From Bromus sterilis (lineage: Eukaryota; Streptophyta; Magnoliopsida; Poales; Poaceae): a DNA stretch of 64,000 nt. Shown piece by piece: positions 35,547-47,771 of this stretch (position 1 is the stretch's first letter; each line of letters opens with the position of its first letter). The translations under genes and the position numbers were made by a program. The notes beneath the pieces are model-generated. The model was not told the DNA's origin. It did not search any database and saw only the letters and a program-made list of their open reading frames with translations. The DNA lies in NCBI GenBank assembly GCA_950022295.1, contig OX465600.1, forward strand, positions 233,513,782 to 233,577,781, in the 5' to 3' direction.

Positions 35547-35564
35547 TTCCCACAGACGGCGCCA
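35547..35564 (-). promoter_or_regulatory. Primer-binding site of the Tat element
   Basis: The minus strand reads TGGCGCCGTCTGTGGGAA two bases inside the 5' LTR (35567-36004). This form is common in Tat-lineage elements and proves minus orientation. Confidence 0.88.
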
Positions 35565-35566
35565 AT

Positions 35567-36004
35567 TGACGGGGATCAACCCCGGAAAATCCCATGGTCA
35601 GGGACCCTAGGTTAGTCATGAGAGGCACAGGTTGGACGATAGCTCGTCGGCAAACAGGGAGGCACGCTCCTGCTCGATATTATTGATGGGTTAGATGCGA
35701 TTACAAGGGATGCCAAGGCTGGAGCGCTCAAGGCTAGGGTTACAGATGATATTGGTTGTCTTTGGTGTCGCCCCTCCTAGCCCTTATATACTGGGCTATG
35801 TCTCGGGGAATTCATCTACGTTTACAGGTAAGCTTTCCTAACCCTAGCTTTCTCCGTACGGCAGGTCTTTGCACCTTCCTTGTGAGTCATAGACTCCTAC
35901 GTCAGTGTCAATTAGCAGGCCGAGGATGTATCTTCATGGGCCTTCTGTCTTCATGGACACCAGGTAGGCTCATCTGTAGGAGTCGTGGGGTCACCCCCTC
36001 GTCA
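35567..36004 (-). mobile_element. 5' LTR of the Tat element
   Basis: 438 bp, TGACGGGG to CTCGTCA, about a dozen differences from the other copy by eye. GTGAC duplication follows at 36005-36009. Confidence 0.93.
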
Positions 36005-36009
36005 GTGAC

Positions 36010-37974
36010 ATTAATGGCTCTCGAAGAAGATCACATGCTCTAAAAGCAAAAGCTTCACATCACTCTTCACCCGAAGTTAGTAATGCTTCCGGTGTCGAAT
36101 TTGATGATCCTGCAAGCATTGGGAAGGATTTGGCATTGATCATGAGACGCTTCAACCGCTTTCAAAGAAAAGGTTTTTCTTCACCCAAGAAGAATTATTC
36201 ATCTAGGAACTCAAGTTACTCATCTCACTGTTCATCCTCAAGAAGCTCTCCATCGAAGGACAACTGCTGCTACAAGTGCAAGAAACCAGGTCATTACATT
36301 GGTGATTGGCCATTGTGGGAAGATGAAAACAAATTAAAGCATTCACTCAGAGATTCTTCAAGCAAGTCCCACAGATCCTCCAGAAGCTATGAGTCCAAGA
36401 GACATGATTCCAGTTCAAGAAGAGAAAAGAAGAAAGATTCAGATGATGACAAGAAAAAGAAGTATCACAAGAAGCGTGAGAGTTCTTCTTCAAAGACACA
36501 TTCTTCTCGACGAAGCAATTCTCATCGTGCCAAGGCCTATCTGGGGAAGGAGATGAACTATGAAGAAGAAGCCTCTGGATCCGAAGCTGAATCAGGCTCA
36601 AGATCTCCATCTGGATCCGAGTCTGATGGTGTTGCTGGATTCGCATTTGCTTCGGCCGGTGCTTCGATCTCATTCTTCAGCAACCACAGCAGTGAAGATG
36701 AAACTCCTGCATACTACTTCATGTCCAAAGCAAAGGTATCTTCATCCAAAGTTACCTATGATACTTCTGATTGTTCTTCATATGACAGTGATTCTAAAAT
36801 AAGCTATGCTAAACTTGCTAAAATTGCTTCAATCCAACAAGATGAACTTGATTCGCTAAGCAAAACCATTAAGAAATCAGAAACTCTGTTGATCGATGAG
36901 ATAGAGAAAAGTCAAACTTTAACTAATGATCATGCTGCTCTAAAGGAGAAGTTTGAAGAATTATCCTCTCGTCATGATCTTCTTTCATTTGATTATGAGA
37001 AGCTTACCTATGAATTTCTTCAGAGGAAAATGGCTCTCGAAAAACTGAAAGAGGCTCATGAAGAGTTGGAAAACATCAATCTCTCTCTCATGGCTCAACA
37101 AGGTTCTGAAGAAAATCATAAAACTGATTCACCTTGCTTAACTTGTCTGGAACGAAGAAAAACTGATTCCAAAGGCAAAGCTCCTATTATTATTGAAGAT
37201 ACTAATGCCTCAGATGAGGAAAACTCTGCTGCTACCGAGGAACTCCTCAGGTTTAAAGATTTGTTTGAAATCGGTTTGTTCAAAAGTGTCCAGGGACACC
37301 GTCATCTTTGTGATATCCTGAAGAAGGCACTACTTCACAGGAATCCTAGGAACAAAGTTGTTGGCTTTGAAAGGAAGCTAAACCCTGATGGAACTTACTG
37401 GGAACCTGAGCAGTACCCAAAAACTGTATGGGTCCTAGCAAAGGATAAGCCTATAGATATTGCTAATCTTTCAGGTTATAACTGCAAAATTGATAAGGCT
37501 ATTGTTGATGAATCACTTGATTCTGACTACAAGCTTATCAAGAACCAGGAAGGAAAGGTTTCGGTCGAATATGTTGGTGCCCCTCCAAAGAGTGGTTTCT
37601 ATAAGAGACAAATTTGGGTGCGCAAGTCACTCATTGAGAAATTTCCAGGTAACCATTCTATGCAGGGAAAGTCTTCGGCACCACCGAAACACTTCTATTC
37701 TCTGGAAGAGAGAAATGATACACTGCTGCCCGATTCAAATGTTCCTCAAAAGGTATACTATCGCACTGGTCGTTATACTTACCGTCACCGTGATAACAAT
37801 GATAAGATTGCATATGCTCATTCATATCCTAACCCTTCGCAGAGGACTTACATTTATGGTGTACTTGATGGCTCCCCTAGGAAATATAACACAGTTCGAT
37901 TTGATATTGCTTCAACAAGTGTTTCCACCTCTTCTCAGTCACCTGCTTGTTTGTGGGTGGTTAAGAAGAACTAA
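36010..37974 (+). pseudogene. Sirevirus gag, C-terminal part
   Basis: Continues the frame broken at 26897. It has a Ser/Arg-rich stretch, a zinc knuckle C-Y-K-C-X4-H-Y-I-G-D-W (near 36270-36312) whose last Cys is Trp, a long Lys/Ser/Asp-rich linker, coiled-coil-like helices (about 36810-37100), and a C-terminal domain with P-K-S-G-F-Y-K-R-Q. A long gag with such an extension fits Sireviruses. It ends at TAA 37972-37974, 11 bases before the pol frame opens in another frame. Confidence 0.85.
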
Positions 37975-37985
37975 TTCTTCTATAG

Positions 37986-40900
37986 GTCTATGTCTCTGGT
38001 GGATCCGAATGGGTCATGGACAGTGGTTGCACAAATCATATGACCGGAGACAAGGAGTTATTCACCGAAGAAAAACTATCGCAATATTCTCAGAAGTACA
38101 TTACCTTCGGTGATAACAACAAGGGTAAAGTTTTAGGTTTGGGTAAGGTTGCCATATCAAAGGATAAGCACATTGACAAAGTTATGCTAGTTCAATCTCT
38201 TGGTTATAATCTTATGTCTATTTCTAAGTTATGCAATATGGGTATGCTTGTTCTCTTTTCTGCTTCGCGCTGTGTTGTCTTTTCACACGATGACTATACG
38301 TTTGTCTTTGAGGGTTACCGAAAAGGAGATTTATATATTGTTGATTTTTCTTCGGGACCTGCTGTATCCACATGCCTAATGGAAAAAGCTTCATCTGGCT
38401 GGTTATGGCATCGAAGACTTGGTCATGCAGGGATGAGAAATCTTCAAAATCTAGTGAAGAAGAAGCATGTTATTGGCCTTAACGAAGTAAAATTCGATAA
38501 GGATCGTCTCTGCAGTGCTTGTGAAGCTGGAAAAATTACGAAGAAACATCATTCAACGAAGACTATCATGACTACTACTCGTCCCCTTGAATTGCTTCAC
38601 ATGGATCTTTCCGGTCCTCAAAATTATGCAAGTCTTGAAGGAAACAAATATGGCCTCGTTATTGTTGATGAATTATCTCGTTATACTTGGGTTTTATTTC
38701 TGGATGACAAGAGCAAAGTTGTTGAAATCTTCAAGTCATTCGCTAAGAGAGCTCAAACAGAATATGAATTATCTCTGAAGCATATCCTAAGTGATAATGG
38801 AACTGAATTCAAAAATACTCATATTGAAGAATTTCTTGATGATCATGTCTTTACTCATGAATCCTCTGCTGCTTATACACCTCAACAGAATGGTGTAGTT
38901 GAAAGGAAGAATAGAACCCTTATTGAAATGGCCAGAACAATGCTTGCTGAATACAATACTCCTATCAGGTTCTGGGCCGAAGCAATTAACATTGCATGTC
39001 ATATCATCAATAAGGTTTACCTTCACAAATTCCTGAAGAAGACTTCACATGAGCTTATCACCGGTAACAAGACAAATGTTTCGTATATTAGGGTATTTGG
39101 TGCTCCTTGCTTTATTAGAGATATGAATCATAGCTCCAAGTTTTCCCCTAAGGCACATGAAGGTTTTCTACTAGGTTATGGCTCAAACTCTCACACTTAC
39201 AGAGTGTATAACTCCCACTTTGGGAAGGTTATGGAAACTGTAAATGTGAGGTTGGATGAAACTAATGGCTCTCAAAAAGAGCATTTGCCTCATGATCTAG
39301 ATGAACCTCCTCTTGATGAAGTGATCAGGTCTATGGCTATTGGAAAAATTCGCCCTGTTGAAGCAGATGCTCGCCAATCTAATCAAGATGATGATGATCC
39401 AATGTTCCCACACATAGCCCGGGGCGCTGGAGATCAACATCCTAAAGCTAATGATGAACAAGACGAATAAGAACCTGTGAACGAAGAAAATGCAGGTCCT
39501 GAAGGAAATGCAGATCCTGAAGGAAATGCAGATTCGGAAGGAGATGCTGGTCCTGAAGGAAATGATCCAGAAGAAGAACCAGAGCCACAAGTCATTAGAA
39601 ATGCACTGACTCGAGTGCGAAGAAGAGTTGATGTTGATTCGGTCCTCGAAGAAATTCAACAACCAGGTCGTCCCACAACTCGTTCTCGTACTCGTTTGGC
39701 TAGCTTCTGTGGAAACTTTTCATTTGTCTCCATGCTAGAACCTTCAAGGTTTGATGAAGCCATGAAGGATCCAGATTGGTTAACTGCTATGCTCGAAGAA
39801 CTTAATCAGTTCGAGTGAAACAAAGTCTGGTCCTTATTCAAAAGGCCTGATCCAACGAAGCACAACATCATTTGTACGAAGTGGATTTTTCGCAACAAGC
39901 AATATAAAGATAGTATTGTGTTAAGAAAAAAAGCTCGAATGGTAGCACAAGGGTACACCCAAATCGAAGGTATCAATTTCTGTGAAACTTATGATCCAGT
40001 TGCTCATCTCGAATCCATTCGTGTTATGCTTGCTTTTGCAAATTTCAATGGTATCCTACTTTATCAAATGGATGTGAAGAGTGCTTTTATTAATGGAGAA
40101 ATCGAAGAAGAAGTGTATGTTATGCAGCCTCCAGGTTTTGAAGACTCGAAGAATCCTGACATTGTGTACAGGTTGCACAAGGCTCTTTATGGGCTGAAGC
40201 AAGCACCTCGTCCTTGGTACGACACCCTGAAGGACTTCCTTCTGAAGAAAGGCTTCAAACCAGGAACAACTGACCCAACTCTTTTCACTCACTCATATAA
40301 TGGTGATTTCTTTGTGTGTCAAATTTATGTAGATGATATTATTTTTGGATGCACTAACACTGAAATCAGCGAAGAATTCGCCAAAATGATGTCGAAGAAG
40401 TATGAGATGTCTATGATGGGAGAATTGAAGTTCTTCCTTGGGCTTCAAATCCGTCAACAGAAGAATGGCACCTTTATTTCTCAAGAAAAATATCTAAAGG
40501 ATTGCCTGAAGAAGTTTGGTCTCACTGATTGCAAAACGATCAAGACTCCAATGCCTACCAATGGCTTCCTAGATGCAGATGAGAAGGGAAAAGCCTTCGA
40601 TCAAAAGAAATATCGATCTATGATTGGCTCTCTTTTATATTTATGTGCATCTAGACCTAACATTATGATTTCAGTATGTATTTGTGCTCGTTTTTAGGCA
40701 AATCCAAAGGAATCACATCATACTGCTGTAAAGCGAATTCTTCGGTATCTTGCTCACACACCTACGTTGGGCTTGTGGTATCCCAAGGGAGCTCAGTTTT
40801 ATCTGATAGGCTATTCTGATTCAGACTGGGCTGGTGATCGTGTTGATAGGAAATCAACTTTAGGCACTTGTCATTTCCTCGGAAGATCACTTGTGTGTTG

Positions 40901-41279
40901 GGCTTCCAAGACGCAAAACTGTGTATCAATATCTACTGCTGAAGCCAAATACATTGTTGTTGGGTCATGCTGTACTCAGATTCTTTGGTTGAAGCAAACG
41001 CTGAAGGATTATGGTATTCATGTGAAGAAAATTCCCCTTCTATGTGATAATGAGAGTGCAATCAAAATTGCCCACAACCCTGTGCAGCACTCTCGCACGA
41101 AGCATATTGACATTCACCATCATTTTCTTCATGATCATGTTCAGCGTGAAGATATTGTGATTAGTCATGTCAGAACTGAAGACTAACTGGCTGACATATT
41201 CACGAAACTATTGGATGAGAAAAGGTTTTGTGCATTAAGGTGTGAGCTCAATATTTTGGACTCACGAAATGTACTGTAA
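37986..41279 (+). pseudogene. Sirevirus pol (PR-INT-RT-RNase H)
   Basis: One reading frame runs from 37986 to TAA 41277-41279. Seen: protease W-V-M-D-S-G-C-T-N-H; pre-integrase W-L-W-H-R-R-L-G-H with C-X2-C; integrase D (L-L-H-M-D-L), D (L-S-D-N-G-T-E-F), E (G-V-V-E-R-K-N); RT Y-Q-M-D-V-K-S-A-F, L-Y-G-L-K-Q-A-P and intact Y-V-D-D (40326-40337); RNase H Y-S-D-S-D-W-A-G-D and T-A-E-A-K-Y. Four stops interrupt it: 39468 TAA, 39816 TGA, 40695 TAG, 41184 TAA. All are explicable as C-to-T changes. No frameshift is visible. Confidence 0.92.
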
Positions 41280-41978
41280 GACCAAACCTTTACCTCCTTG
41301 TATATATTCATTTACTTCATTGTTTGTTTTTGGTTTCGGTATTTGTCTTTGCTTCAATTTCTATTTTATATTTTGATTGGATTTAGTCCTCAATGCTTAT
41401 CACCTTTAGCTTCGCTATTGGTTTTTCTTCGAGGTGATAAGTTTCGGAACCTACCCCCTCTGTTGAGCACATTTGAAATGGAAAGCATTTTGCTTCGAAC
41501 GTCATTGAGTTCCGAATCAAATGCTTCCAACTTTATCGAAGTTTTACTCAAGACCAAGACATTTTCTTCGGTCGTTGAGATCCCGTCAAATCCGGGTGGT
41601 TGAGATTTTCTCGCGATTCGCTACCATATCTGGGCCGTTGAATGCGGAGAGTCAGTTGCTTGGAACCGTCCGATCTGATCTGACATCTCCTGTCACACCA
41701 GGCCTATATATATCCTCCACACCCAGCGACTCCAAAGACTTCCAATCACCCTCTCGCTCTCCGGAACCCTAAAACTCCCTCGCGCGCCGTTGTCCTCCTC
41801 GTCCCCGTCGTCGTTCTCGCCGCTTCGCTGCCGGACGAACGCTGCCGTGGACTCCGCGCCGCCGTCGAGCTCTTCCTCCGCTCGTCGTCGCCATAGCTGC
41901 TCGACGACACCAAGTTAGGGTACGTCGAGGCCATCGATCCAATCTTCTTCTCTGTTCGTTCCCATCCCGATTAGATCT
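41280..41978 (+). promoter_or_regulatory. Region between Sirevirus pol and env-like ORF, with promoter-like signals
   Basis: Contains TATATATAT at 41705-41713 about 270 bases before the env-like ORF, then a C-rich leader. A possible short intron starts GTACGT (about 41921) and ends TTTCCTTAG (about 42013). It looks like a separate plant promoter and leader for a subgenomic message. This is inference; splicing of a singly initiated RNA is the alternative. Confidence 0.4.
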
Positions 41979-43727
41979 GTGTTCTTAGTAAGTTTTTCTT
42001 TGGATTTCCTTAGGATTTCTCGATCCGTTGGATCAGCTTCCCATCCCGATTCAGGTTGCAGTTCCTGCTCCACAAACAAAACACATACTCCACCACCAAC
42101 CCAATCCACTCCCAAACAAACACCCGCTCCACACACTCCTGCTCCACCCCCTAAAGCTCCAACCCCCACTCCAACACCTGCACCAACGCCTGCACCCGTT
42201 CCACCCCGAGCTCCTTCACCACCACATGTTCCATCCCCCGCACCGCAAAGGACTCCTACACCACCTGCTGCTCCCGCAGCACCCCCATCAACTCACCCAG
42301 AAGCCTATGAACCCTCACCCTCACACTTCAGAACCCGCAACTCGCGTGATTATTCTTCCGCTCGAACTTCTCAAGAGTCTGAAGCCCATGTGCCTCAACA
42401 TGAAGCACAAGAAGATGAAGACGAACAAGTGCAGATATTGAATCACTCGCAAGAGCAAGCCTTGATAGTCGCTCAGACTGCTGGCCCTTCAAGAGCCGCC
42501 CCAATCGCTCCTCTGCAAAGGATTCGTGCGCGTTCTCATCCATGCCAAGACACCCAGCTCGAATCAAATTACCCTCGTGAAGCTTTTCCAATATACAAGG
42601 GTGCTGGCTGTTCTTCTAGGCACGGTCCAGAATTCAGTTTGGAGCAACATCAGAAGCGTCACCGATTCTTTGGTGTCAGTCCATATGCTTCATACAGAAC
42701 TGCCGATGATCTTCGCTTTTGGACTGCGGAACAACAAATCTTATACACCAATGTTTTCTGTCAGCAAGGTGTTTTGTTTCGCCACAAGTATCTGGATATG
42801 CGAAGCCTTTCCACTGCCACTTGTTTTCAGAACATCGCCGAAACAATTGAGAATCGGAATTTGACCCAGTTGTTTGCTTTGAGCACTCCCTTCAATTCTG
42901 AACTCATTAAGCAATTCTACGCCACATTATATGTTCCGGGCGATGCAAATGAACCCCGCACATGGATCCTGGAATGGATGATCCAAGGTGAAATCTTCAG
43001 AATGTCTTCCGCCGAGTTCATGGAAATCGTCAATATCCCAAGGCATACTGGCAACCTAGAAAAGATTCATATGGAGCCAGATCTGACTGAAGAACAATTT
43101 GTTACCTTGTTGGATACTGAAGTCACTGCAAATTATATTCCTGGAAATATTCGCCCGAAGCATTTGAACTTCATCTCCAAGACATGGTTTTACATCCTGT
43201 TGAAATCTTTGATTCCGTTGAGTACAGCTTCGGAGGAATCCAATATATATCCTGAGACCAGGCATGCAATTATGAAGCTTACTCATGGCCTCATATTTGA
43301 CTTCGAGGACTGCTTCATTCGGAACTTGGTACATGCTGCAAAGCTGCCCTATACACTGAAGCCATATGCTCCTTGGCTGCAAGTTGTCCGTGATCACGGC
43401 CGCAATGAAGACTTTGTGGCTCGCCATCATCCGAAGCTCTTCCTTCCTCCAGTGCGTGACACTTTGGAATTGCTAAGGAAACCAAATGACATCTTTGCCA
43501 CATATGTTGGGGTGCGTCATGAAGTCAATGAGCGCAATATCTCGAAGAAGTTCCAGAAGGACTGCCATCACTTTGAAGTCAATCTTCGGTCGCAGCAAAT
43601 GCTCGAAAACTCCATTGAAGCAAATCAACGCCAGATGCAGTTCCTTGCTGATGAAATCAATCGCGTTGGCAACATAGCTCTCAACAACAATCAGTATCTT
43701 CGTGTGCTCAAACGTCATTCCTGGAAG
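41979..43727 (+). pseudogene. Sirevirus env-like ORF, N-terminal 583 codons
   Basis: Open frame with no stop up to the solo LTR. The first codon of the open stretch is GTG, so the real start is unsure and may be spliced. Residues about 30-105 are Pro/Thr/Ala-rich (P-T-P-T-P-A-P-T-P-A-P-V repeats), then an acidic Gln/Glu stretch, then a helical domain from about 200 to 500 (F-Y-A-T-L-Y-V-P-G-D, W-I-L-E-W-M-I-Q-G) like the domain called putative plant transposon protein, and a coiled coil (about 520-575). No clear transmembrane segment, so an envelope role is unproven. Interrupted at 43727. Confidence 0.8.
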
Positions 43728-46700
43728 TGTAACAGCCCAGTTTTCATAAAAATTAAAAAATTTGTTTTCGGTGTGAATTGTTTGATTGTCTGATTTGTTT
43801 GCGGTGTTTGCATCCCCGATCTATCGATCGGTGATTATTTCCCCCCCTCTTCTCTCGTATCGGACGGAGACCGACCCTTGCCACCCTGACACTCGACCTT
43901 TGCGACACCGGGTTTCACCCGATCACCGTCGTGAAAACCGCACGAGACCAGCCATCGCCACCGGAACGAAAACCCCGTTTAATAATTAAACGAGATATTT
44001 TTATAGCGCGTCGGAAAGTGTTTTCGGAACGGTTTCAGCGCGAGGTGAATGCCTCCGGCTCGACGCACTGATCGCGCAGTTCGAAGTTTTACCCGAATCG
44101 GAGGTACTGCGGACCCCCGGCGGTCAGAAACGTGAGCACCGCGCGCGAGAGAGAAAAACCGGAGATGTTTTTGCAAACTGCCAGCCACCGGGGCTATATA
44201 AAGACCACCACACTCCCACCCATTTTTAGGGTTTCCCTAGCCACATTTTGCAGCCACCCCCCTCACGTTAGCCCCAATTTTCGCTTTTGCCCATTTTTCT
44301 AGCAAATTTTGATCCAGATCAATCATGGACCGTCAGATCTCGCGATCCGACGGCCCAGGGAGCGCCCAACCTCTTCACTCTCCTCTCCACCTCCCACCTC
44401 CTGCCGTGGGGTAGCCGAGGCCTCGCGCAGCCGCCGCCTCCGGCCACCGTCCCGCAGCCGGCGAGCCACTGTCGGGCCCCTCTCCTTCTTCCCCTGCCGC
44501 GCCCCCTTCTCCTTCCCCTCCTCTAACCTCCCTCTCCTCTCTTCGCAGGGACGCCCGCCGGCCGCCGCGCCATTGGAAGCCGCGAGCCCGAGGTCAGCTG
44601 GGACCTCGTCGCCGCCGCCTTGGCCCTGCACGTCGACGACTCCGACCCGGGGCCGCCTCCACCGCACCTCCCGTGCCCCTCCTCGACGCCTCGCGCCGCC
44701 CGCCCTCGCCGGCGTGGCTGCCGGAGCCGCCGTCACGACCGCTGCCCAATCCGATCGGGAGCGAGCTCGGGCGAGCTCGGCCAGCGCCACCATTGCTTGG
44801 GCCGGCCTGCCCTAGCGCGGCCCGCCAGCCAGTTGGGCCTCAGCCCGCTAGGGTGAGCGCCCCAGCCCCTCCTTTTTTTTGTTTTGTTTTTTTTATCTGT
44901 TGGGCCAGTAGATTCGGCCCGTTTAGCTTTTTTTCTGTTCTGCTAGTTTTTTTATTAAAATTGGCAGATTGTATTAGGATTTTTGCGGTGCCCGTAACTT
45001 TTCACCGGTAGCTCCGATGGAGACGCTTTCTACATGAAAGTTGCTCCGTTTTGCGCGTAGATTATTAAAATGTTGCTTGTTGCCATGTTTGACTTTGTTT
45101 ACATGCTGTTTGACTGCTAATTACAACTGCCTGCCACTGTAAACTGTAACTGCAATATCTTTTTAACCGTTGCTCTATTTAAAATGTTCTTTATATGTAA
45201 CTTGACTAGAATTGCATGTAGATTGTGTTTATGGTGCTTTTGCTTGCTAATAAAAATAATAAAATATTGTTTAGGGCACAACAGTACCAAATGCAATAAA
45301 TATCGTGGGGTCCGTAATAGCTGCCATGTATAGGTTTTACCCCCCACTTAAATTGGCTAGCTTAGGTAGTTTATTTATGCTTCACCTCTTGCCATGCTTG
45401 TGTGCTATGCCATGCTTGCTTGAGTTGCCATGTTAACAACCTTGGTTGATCACCTGTAGCTAAGCAACTTGAACCACCGTAAACGTGCGGTAATCGTCGT
45501 GTGTGACGAGTACTCCACTTAACGTGTTAGTAACCGTTCTCGACGGTAGGTGCGATGTCTCGTGTTGCCTTCTTGTTGATGCTTTCTCGTGTTTGCCTCG
45601 TAGTAATAGATACTTGCTCGTTGATTGCTTTCCAGTGTTTACCGTCTTGTGTGCTTCCGCGGGTACCTCTCGGAGACGATGCGAGCTTGCGATCGACTAC
45701 ACCTTCAGAACCTGACTTATCAACAGGCAAGGACTATACATTACTTATGATCCATTCTATTTCAACCAGCGGTTTGCATGCTAGTCTAGGTTAGGTTCGA
45801 TGTTTGATCCTACCACATGTTTACTGCCTCTTTCAAACCGATACATCCATGTCCCTTCCCAGCAAACCTTGTACTGCTCTGTTACTATTGCTCGTTGCTC
45901 AGCCCCTGCTTAGTATGCATGCTTAGGATGCTACGATGTTACCCTGTTACTCCTTGGTTTGGGATATCACATTATTATATTGTTGTTGATGATATGATTA
46001 TTATAATGTTGACTATATTCTACGAAGGATGGAAGGTCTAGGCTATCCCGCCCCGACGCTTTGTTCCATTCGAGTCACCTAGGATCCGAGTTCCGGGTAT
46101 TGGTTTTAAGACTGAGCGTGCCTAACCGCGTGTGGGATTTTATGGGGTCCCCTCTTCTTACCTATCTAGCTTCAAACATTTCTAGTGGTGGCCCAAGCTG
46201 GTTTTACCTTTTGCAAAACGTGCGTGTGCGAGTCTCGACCTCGCAGATTTTCAAACAACTTGGGCCGGCGGAGACAGAGTTCCTTTGTTGGTCCAAACCT
46301 GGAAGCTCGAGGGCTATCCACAGTGTTGGTTTAGTTACCCCGACCTCGTCCAGACGGTAGAGGCCGACTCGAGAGCGCGGCCGGCTTTTGAGTTGGATGT
46401 CGACTCACCGGGGGCCACCCAGATTTGTGCGTTGTTAGTTAGAGGGACCTGTCGTTCCGGATCTCTTGGGACTAAATCATAAAATGGTTGCCTATCATGG
46501 GTAGCAACTGAGAGAGATGGGTGTGCGTGCGGAGCCTCGTAATGGGCAGTTGGTACACCCCTGCAGGGTTAAATCTTTTCGAGAAGCCATGTCCATGGTT
46601 ATGGACGACTTGAGACCTACTCCTTGTTCATAGACAACAACCACTGAGATAATCTTAATATAACTTGATCAACGTGTGTGTGTGCCTTGATTGCTTCTTC

Positions 46701-47373
46701 TTTGTCGGGATGCGAAGAGGAGAACAAGGATAGGATAGGTGTTATGTTTGCGTAAGTAGTTGATAGCAAGACTTGTTGGAGGTGATTCCTCATCGAATGC
46801 TTGGTTTCTTATCTTACTCTCTAGATCGTTAGCCACTTCATAAATGCTAGTGCGGCAGCAACCTCACCACTTACCCCTTCCTTACCGTAAACTACTAGTT
46901 GTCCTAGAATGACGAGCGATGAATTCCTTGCTGGGTCAGATGACCACTACAGTTGGATGCTGAGTACCTCTGTACTCATGATACTACCCCTAAACTCTTT
47001 TCAGGGTTCTTGATCGACAACAGGTATGGTGACCGACGTTTCACGTGGAGACTCGACGACGACTAGTTAGGCGGATCCCGGCGAAGGGCCTGGACCCGTG
47101 TGGTTATTGGATCGATGTTTTCTCTTTGCCAGTAGGCATTTGATTGTAGTCTGTACCCAGACATGTATCTTCCGCTGTTGTATTGTATTTAAGGCAGTTG
47201 TATGCCGCTTGTATGAGATGTTGTATCCTTGTATCTGTAATGTTGTGATATCATGTTGGAAATCCGGGGCATATGGCTTTGTCATATGTCGCGGTGGGAC
47301 CGATATGTGCTTCGTCCCCGGATCTGGGTGGAAACACCTAGATTTGGAACAGTACCGCATATTGGGCCTTACA
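43728..47373 (+). mobile_element. Solo LTR of gypsy family A/B (copy B), 3646 bp
   Basis: TGTAACAG to GGGCCTTACA with perfect GGAAG duplications (43723-43727, 47374-47378). No internal domain. TATATAAAG at 44195 is the likely TATA box, with a GC-rich patch at 44380-44830 behind it. It matches copy A at 11772-14885. ORFs inside, including GC-rich ones near 44309-44856, are not genes. Confidence 0.93.
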
Positions 47374-47378
47374 GGAAG

Positions 47379-47771
47379 GGACTCCGGAAGTTCAACTCAG
47401 TTAAAGGCCTTCGCAAAGATCGCATTTACAAAGAGTATGAGCACCTCCAGCGAAACTTTTCCCGTGATGATACTGTTGATCGCCAGAATCAGAACATCCC
47501 TCCCCTGCACAAGATTGATGAAGTATTCTTCATCAACAAGCCAGATCCCATCAGGCCGACCACCGTCTCCCAGAATGACTCCATCACCTCGAAGGACGAC
47601 GACGGCCTCGACGACAGCGACCTCGACATCAATCTCATCACCCAGACGAATCTCCAAGATCTTCCTTCGCCTGCGTCGAAAGAAGAATCTTCAGGAGATC
47701 AATCTTCCTCGGATGAGTCAACGTCAAGTTCTGCTTTGTCGTGCTCCAAGGGTGCTGATGCTACGAAATAG
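47379..47771 (+). pseudogene. Sirevirus env-like ORF, C-terminal 130 codons
   Basis: Resumes the frame broken by the solo LTR. Basic start (V-K-G-L-R-K-D-R), then H-K-I-D-E-V-F-F-I-N-K-P, and an acidic Asp/Ser-rich tail ending at TAG 47769-47771. No stop is seen in either half, unlike gag-pol. Confidence 0.8.

Larger units (their letters stand above)
26898..36004 (-). mobile_element. Complete Tat/Retand-lineage gypsy element, minus strand
   Basis: The 438-bp LTRs (26898-27335, 35567-36004) start TGACGGGG and end CTCGTCA. GTGAC duplications lie at 26893-26897 and 36005-36009. The minus strand carries primer site, gag, and pol. A long 3' region holds tandem repeats and an opposite-strand ORF, both known Tat traits. 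Its pol has many stops. It is inserted in the Sirevirus gag. Confidence 0.93.

Noticed and set aside
44309..44856. GC-rich ORFs of up to 168 codons on both strands in the solo LTR
   Set aside because: They overlap each other in several frames inside an LTR, are Pro/Ala/Arg-rich as expected from GC bias, and show no domain.
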